From Chloroflexales bacterium (GTDB lineage: Bacteria > Chloroflexota > Chloroflexia > Chloroflexales > Chloroflexaceae), in the NCBI GenBank assembly GCA_022360155.1, contig JAKSDJ010000944.1, positions 1-34,026 of the forward strand: a stretch of 34,026 bases of DNA, in the 5' to 3' direction. The number at the start of each line of letters is the position of its first letter. Position 1 is the stretch's first letter. Shown in pieces: positions 31,952 through 34,026 of this stretch. The notes beneath the pieces were generated by a model. That model did no database searches and had not been told where the DNA came from. It saw nothing but the letters and a program-made list of their open reading frames with translations. The position numbers and the translations under genes were made by a program.

Positions 31952-34026
31952 TTACGCAACATGTTCCACCTTCTCGATGCGATAAAACTCCATGTTATCG
32001 CCAACCTGGACATCGCCGAACCCATCGACGACAAGACCGCACTCATACCCCGACTGTACCTCGCGGACATCTTCTTTGAATCGCTTCAGACTACTGATCC
32101 GTCCGTCATGGATAACCGCGCCATTTCGGAGTACACGCACGTGCTGCGAGCGCATAATCTTACCATCAGTCACATAAAGACCGGCCACAATCTCGCGCGA
32201 GGGCAATCGGAACGTATTGCGCACATCGGCGAAGCCTTCGACAGCCTCTTTATACTCTGGTTCGAGCATACCGATCATGGCCTTTTTGATGTCATCGGTA
32301 AGCTGGTAGATGATATTATAGAAGCGAATGTCAACACCCTGCTGTTCGGCTGCGCGTCGCGCTGCTGGGTCAGGACGCACATTGAAGCCGATGATAATAG
32401 CGTGACTGGCGACAGCCAGGTTCACATCACTCTTGGTGATCGCGCCGGTGGCTTTGTGAATAACCTTGAGTTGGACTTCACTCTGGCTTGTATTCAGTTG
32501 GGTGAGTTGATGCTCAATAGCGCCAATCGAGCCTTGAACATCAGCCTTCAGGATAACATTGAGTTCTTTAACCTGACCCTGCTGGATCTTACTGAACAGG
32601 TCATCCAGGCTTACTCCCCGCGACGAAGCAATGGCTTCCAAACGCTGTTGGCGCTGGCGTTGTAATGCAATCTCACGAGCGATCTGCAAGTCATCCATAA
32701 CCTGGAGAATGTCGCCGGCTTGGGGCACGGTTTCCAGACCAAGGATCTCCACTGGCGTAGACGGCTCAGCGAAGCGTAAACGCTTGCCGCTATCGCCAAA
32801 CATCATCTTGATTTTACCAGCAGCGCTGCCGACCAACACGTTGTCTTCCGAGCGCAACGTACCATTCTGGATCAGCACTGTCGCAACTGGGCCACGAGTT
32901 TTATCCAGTTCAGCCTCAATGATGGTGCCAACCGCCATTGCATTTGGATTAGCCTTGAAATCTTCCAAGTCAGCAACCAACAAAACCATTTCCAGCAGGC
33001 CATCGATATTTATATGTTGACGAGCCGACACTTCTACACAAGGAATATTTCCGCCGTAATCCTCAACAATCACTTCATTCGCTGCTAACTGCTGCTTAAT
33101 GCGATCAGGATTCGCCGTGGCCAAATCAATCTTGTTGATCGCCACAATCAGCGGAACACCCGCAGCTTTGACGTGCGAGATCGCTTCCATTGTTTGCGGC
33201 ATCACACCATCATCGGCAGCAACCACCAGAACCACAATATCTGTCGCTTGCGCACCACGAGCCCGCATCTCAGTAAATGCCTCGTGACCGGGCGTGTCAA
33301 GGAAGGAGATCTTGCGTCCATTGACTTCGATCTGGTAAGCGCCAATATGCTGCGTAATACCGCCAGCCTCGCCTTCAGCCACATGAGTCGAGCGGATAGC
33401 ATCGAGGAGTTTAGTCTTCCCATGATCGACGTGTCCCATGATTGTGACAACGGGTGGGCGAGGGCGTAGATCTTCTTGCGCCTGGATTGCAAGCACCTCA
33501 TCGATACTCTCAACGACAATAGCCAGCTTTTCAGGAACTTTCTCGGTGGTTTCTAAACCAAAATCAGCAGCGATCAAAGCAGCTGTTTCATAGTCGATTT
33601 GCTGATTGATATTGGCAATAACTCCACCTTTCATCAACGCTTTGAGGATTTCGGACGCCCCTATACCGGTCGCTTCGGAGAATTCCCGCACGGTCATGAC
33701 GCTCGTTAACTCGATTGGTCCACGTGGACGTACAGGCACTCGTTGCGTTATCTGACGCTGACCAGAGCTCGCACCGCCACGCCCGCCAACACTAGAACGG
33801 GCCGAACTCCCACCCTGACGGCTTGTCCCACTGCGGCTGCCGCTTGTACGTGGACCGCCGCTCCGCGCGCTACCGCTTCGCGCACTACCACTCCCGCGTG
33901 TCAAGTTCGAAGCTGGTTCTTCACTGCGGCCGCCACGGCTAGGACGACTGCCGCCCCCGCTCCCGCGGCTGCTGCCCCCGCTCCCGCGGCTGCCGCCCCC
34001 GCTCCCGCGGCTGCTGCCCCCGCTCC
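31952..34026 (-). CDS. infB: Translation initiation factor IF-2 (5' end beyond window)
   Basis: IF-2 is the GTPase that brings initiator tRNA to the 30S subunit and helps join the subunits. The minus-strand frame is open through the right edge, so the start is not seen. The visible N-terminal part is disordered and Gly/Ser/Arg-rich, then IF2_N ([25 protein letters not shown]), the G domain with G1 [12 protein letters not shown]3 DTPGHEAF and G4 NKID, and the beta-barrel and C-terminal domains ending EKVEHVA. A TTG at 33904 lies within the low-complexity region and is not a start. The 21-bp repeats at 33951-34026 make the N-terminal linker. It is followed by rbfA after about 190 bp, as in most bacteria. 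Confidence 0.96.
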   Translation of the reverse strand, partial: SGGSSRGSGGGSRGSGGSSRGSGGGSRPSRGGRSEEPASNLTRGSGSARSGSARSGGPRTSGSRSGTSRQGGSSARSSVGGRGGASSGQRQITQRVPVRPRGPIELTSVMTVREFSEATGIGASEILKALMKGGVIANINQQIDYETAALIAADFGLETTEKVPEKLAIVVESIDEVLAIQAQEDLRPRPPVVTIMGHVDHGKTKLLDAIRSTHVAEGEAGGITQHIGAYQIEVNGRKISFLDTPGHEAFTEMRARGAQATDIVVLVVAADDGVMPQTMEAISHVKAAGVPLIVAINKIDLATANPDRIKQQLAANEVIVEDYGGNIPCVEVSARQHINIDGLLEMVLLVADLEDFKANPNAMAVGTIIEAELDKTRGPVATVLIQNGTLRSEDNVLVGSAAGKIKMMFGDSGKRLRFAEPSTPVEILGLETVPQAGDILQVMDDLQIAREIALQRQRQQRLEAIASSRGVSLDDLFSKIQQGQVKELNVILKADVQGSIGAIEHQLTQLNTSQSEVQLKVIHKATGAITKSDVNLAVASHAIIIGFNVRPDPAARRAAEQQGVDIRFYNIIYQLTDDIKKAMIGMLEPEYKEAVEGFADVRNTFRLPSREIVAGLYVTDGKIMRSQHVRVLRNGAVIHDGRISSLKRFKEDVREVQSGYECGLVVDGFGDVQVGDNMEFYRIEKVEHVA
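33951..34026 (-). repeat. 21-bp tandem repeats in the infB N-terminal coding region
   Basis: Units at 33951-33971, 33972-33992 and 33993-34013, and a 13-bp part of a fourth at 34014-34026, differ only at one base (CCG/CTG alternation). On the coding strand they give GSGGGSR and GSGGSSR heptapeptides. The array continues past the window edge, so its copy number is unknown. The near-identity suggests recent slippage. Confidence 0.85.

Noticed and set aside
31820-32665. A 281-codon plus-strand frame opposite infB
   Set aside because: It overlaps the certain IF-2 C-terminal half, lacks a ribosome site and matches no family I know.
1-34026. tRNA, rRNA, CRISPR arrays, transposase genes or toxin-antitoxin pairs
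   Set aside because: Looked for by eye on both strands (T-loop motifs, regularly spaced repeats, DDE-type proteins, small paired frames); none was found.

Overview
The window most likely comes from a member of the Chloroflexota, probably a phototroph related to Chloroflexales. This is inference from gene content. The first gene is a phosphoribulokinase (Calvin cycle), which among green filamentous phototrophs I associate with the Oscillochloris group. A phytol/dolichol-kinase-type membrane kinase would suit a bacteriochlorophyll maker. The TgpA, roadblock, flotillin/NfeD and stressosome genes also fit. Base composition is moderate and -35/-10 promoters are readable. No transposase, tRNA, rRNA or CRISPR array was seen.

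Layout, left to right: (1) 3' part of phosphoribulokinase, then an NfeD-like membrane protein and a long flotillin, all on +. (2) 4285-9451, minus: RpiR/MurR-type regulator, lipoprotein binding protein, fused two-domain permease and ATPase of a ferric-iron-type ABC importer. (3) About 1.2 kb without a convincing gene. (4) Minus: dihydrolipoyl dehydrogenase, and a TrkH/TrkA potassium uptake pair whose mRNA may carry a long leader. (5) Plus: TatD nuclease, a 128-bp MITE-like element, a TgpA-type transglutaminase and an HD-GYP response regulator. (6) Minus: alpha/beta hydrolase, RsbS-RsbT switch pair and the lipid-alcohol kinase. (7) Plus: an orphan sugar-type binding lipoprotein and a roadblock/LC7 protein. 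(8) Minus: AIM24 protein, then rho with a leader of roughly 400 nt. (9) Minus: the translation cluster infB - rbfA - methyltransferase - nrnA - truB. infB runs off the right edge.

How the genes work together: TrkH/TrkA form one K+ channel with its gating ring. The RpiR-ABC genes form one regulated import operon. RsbS/RsbT are the antagonist and switch kinase of a stressosome, but RsbR-type partners are not in the window. infB, rbfA, truB and nrnA are the familiar bacterial ribosome/tRNA maturation neighbourhood, here with an extra class I methyltransferase overlapping rbfA.

The non-coding DNA is the less ordinary part. It holds a MITE-like element with TA ends, several long perfect stem-loops mostly lacking T-tracts, a C-rich rut-like tract in the rho leader, and promoters placed so that tatD would be leaderless and tgpA nearly so. 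No clearly new multi-gene system was found. The best leads are the NIPAK-motif methyltransferase, the rho leader, the MITE-like element and the trkA leader.
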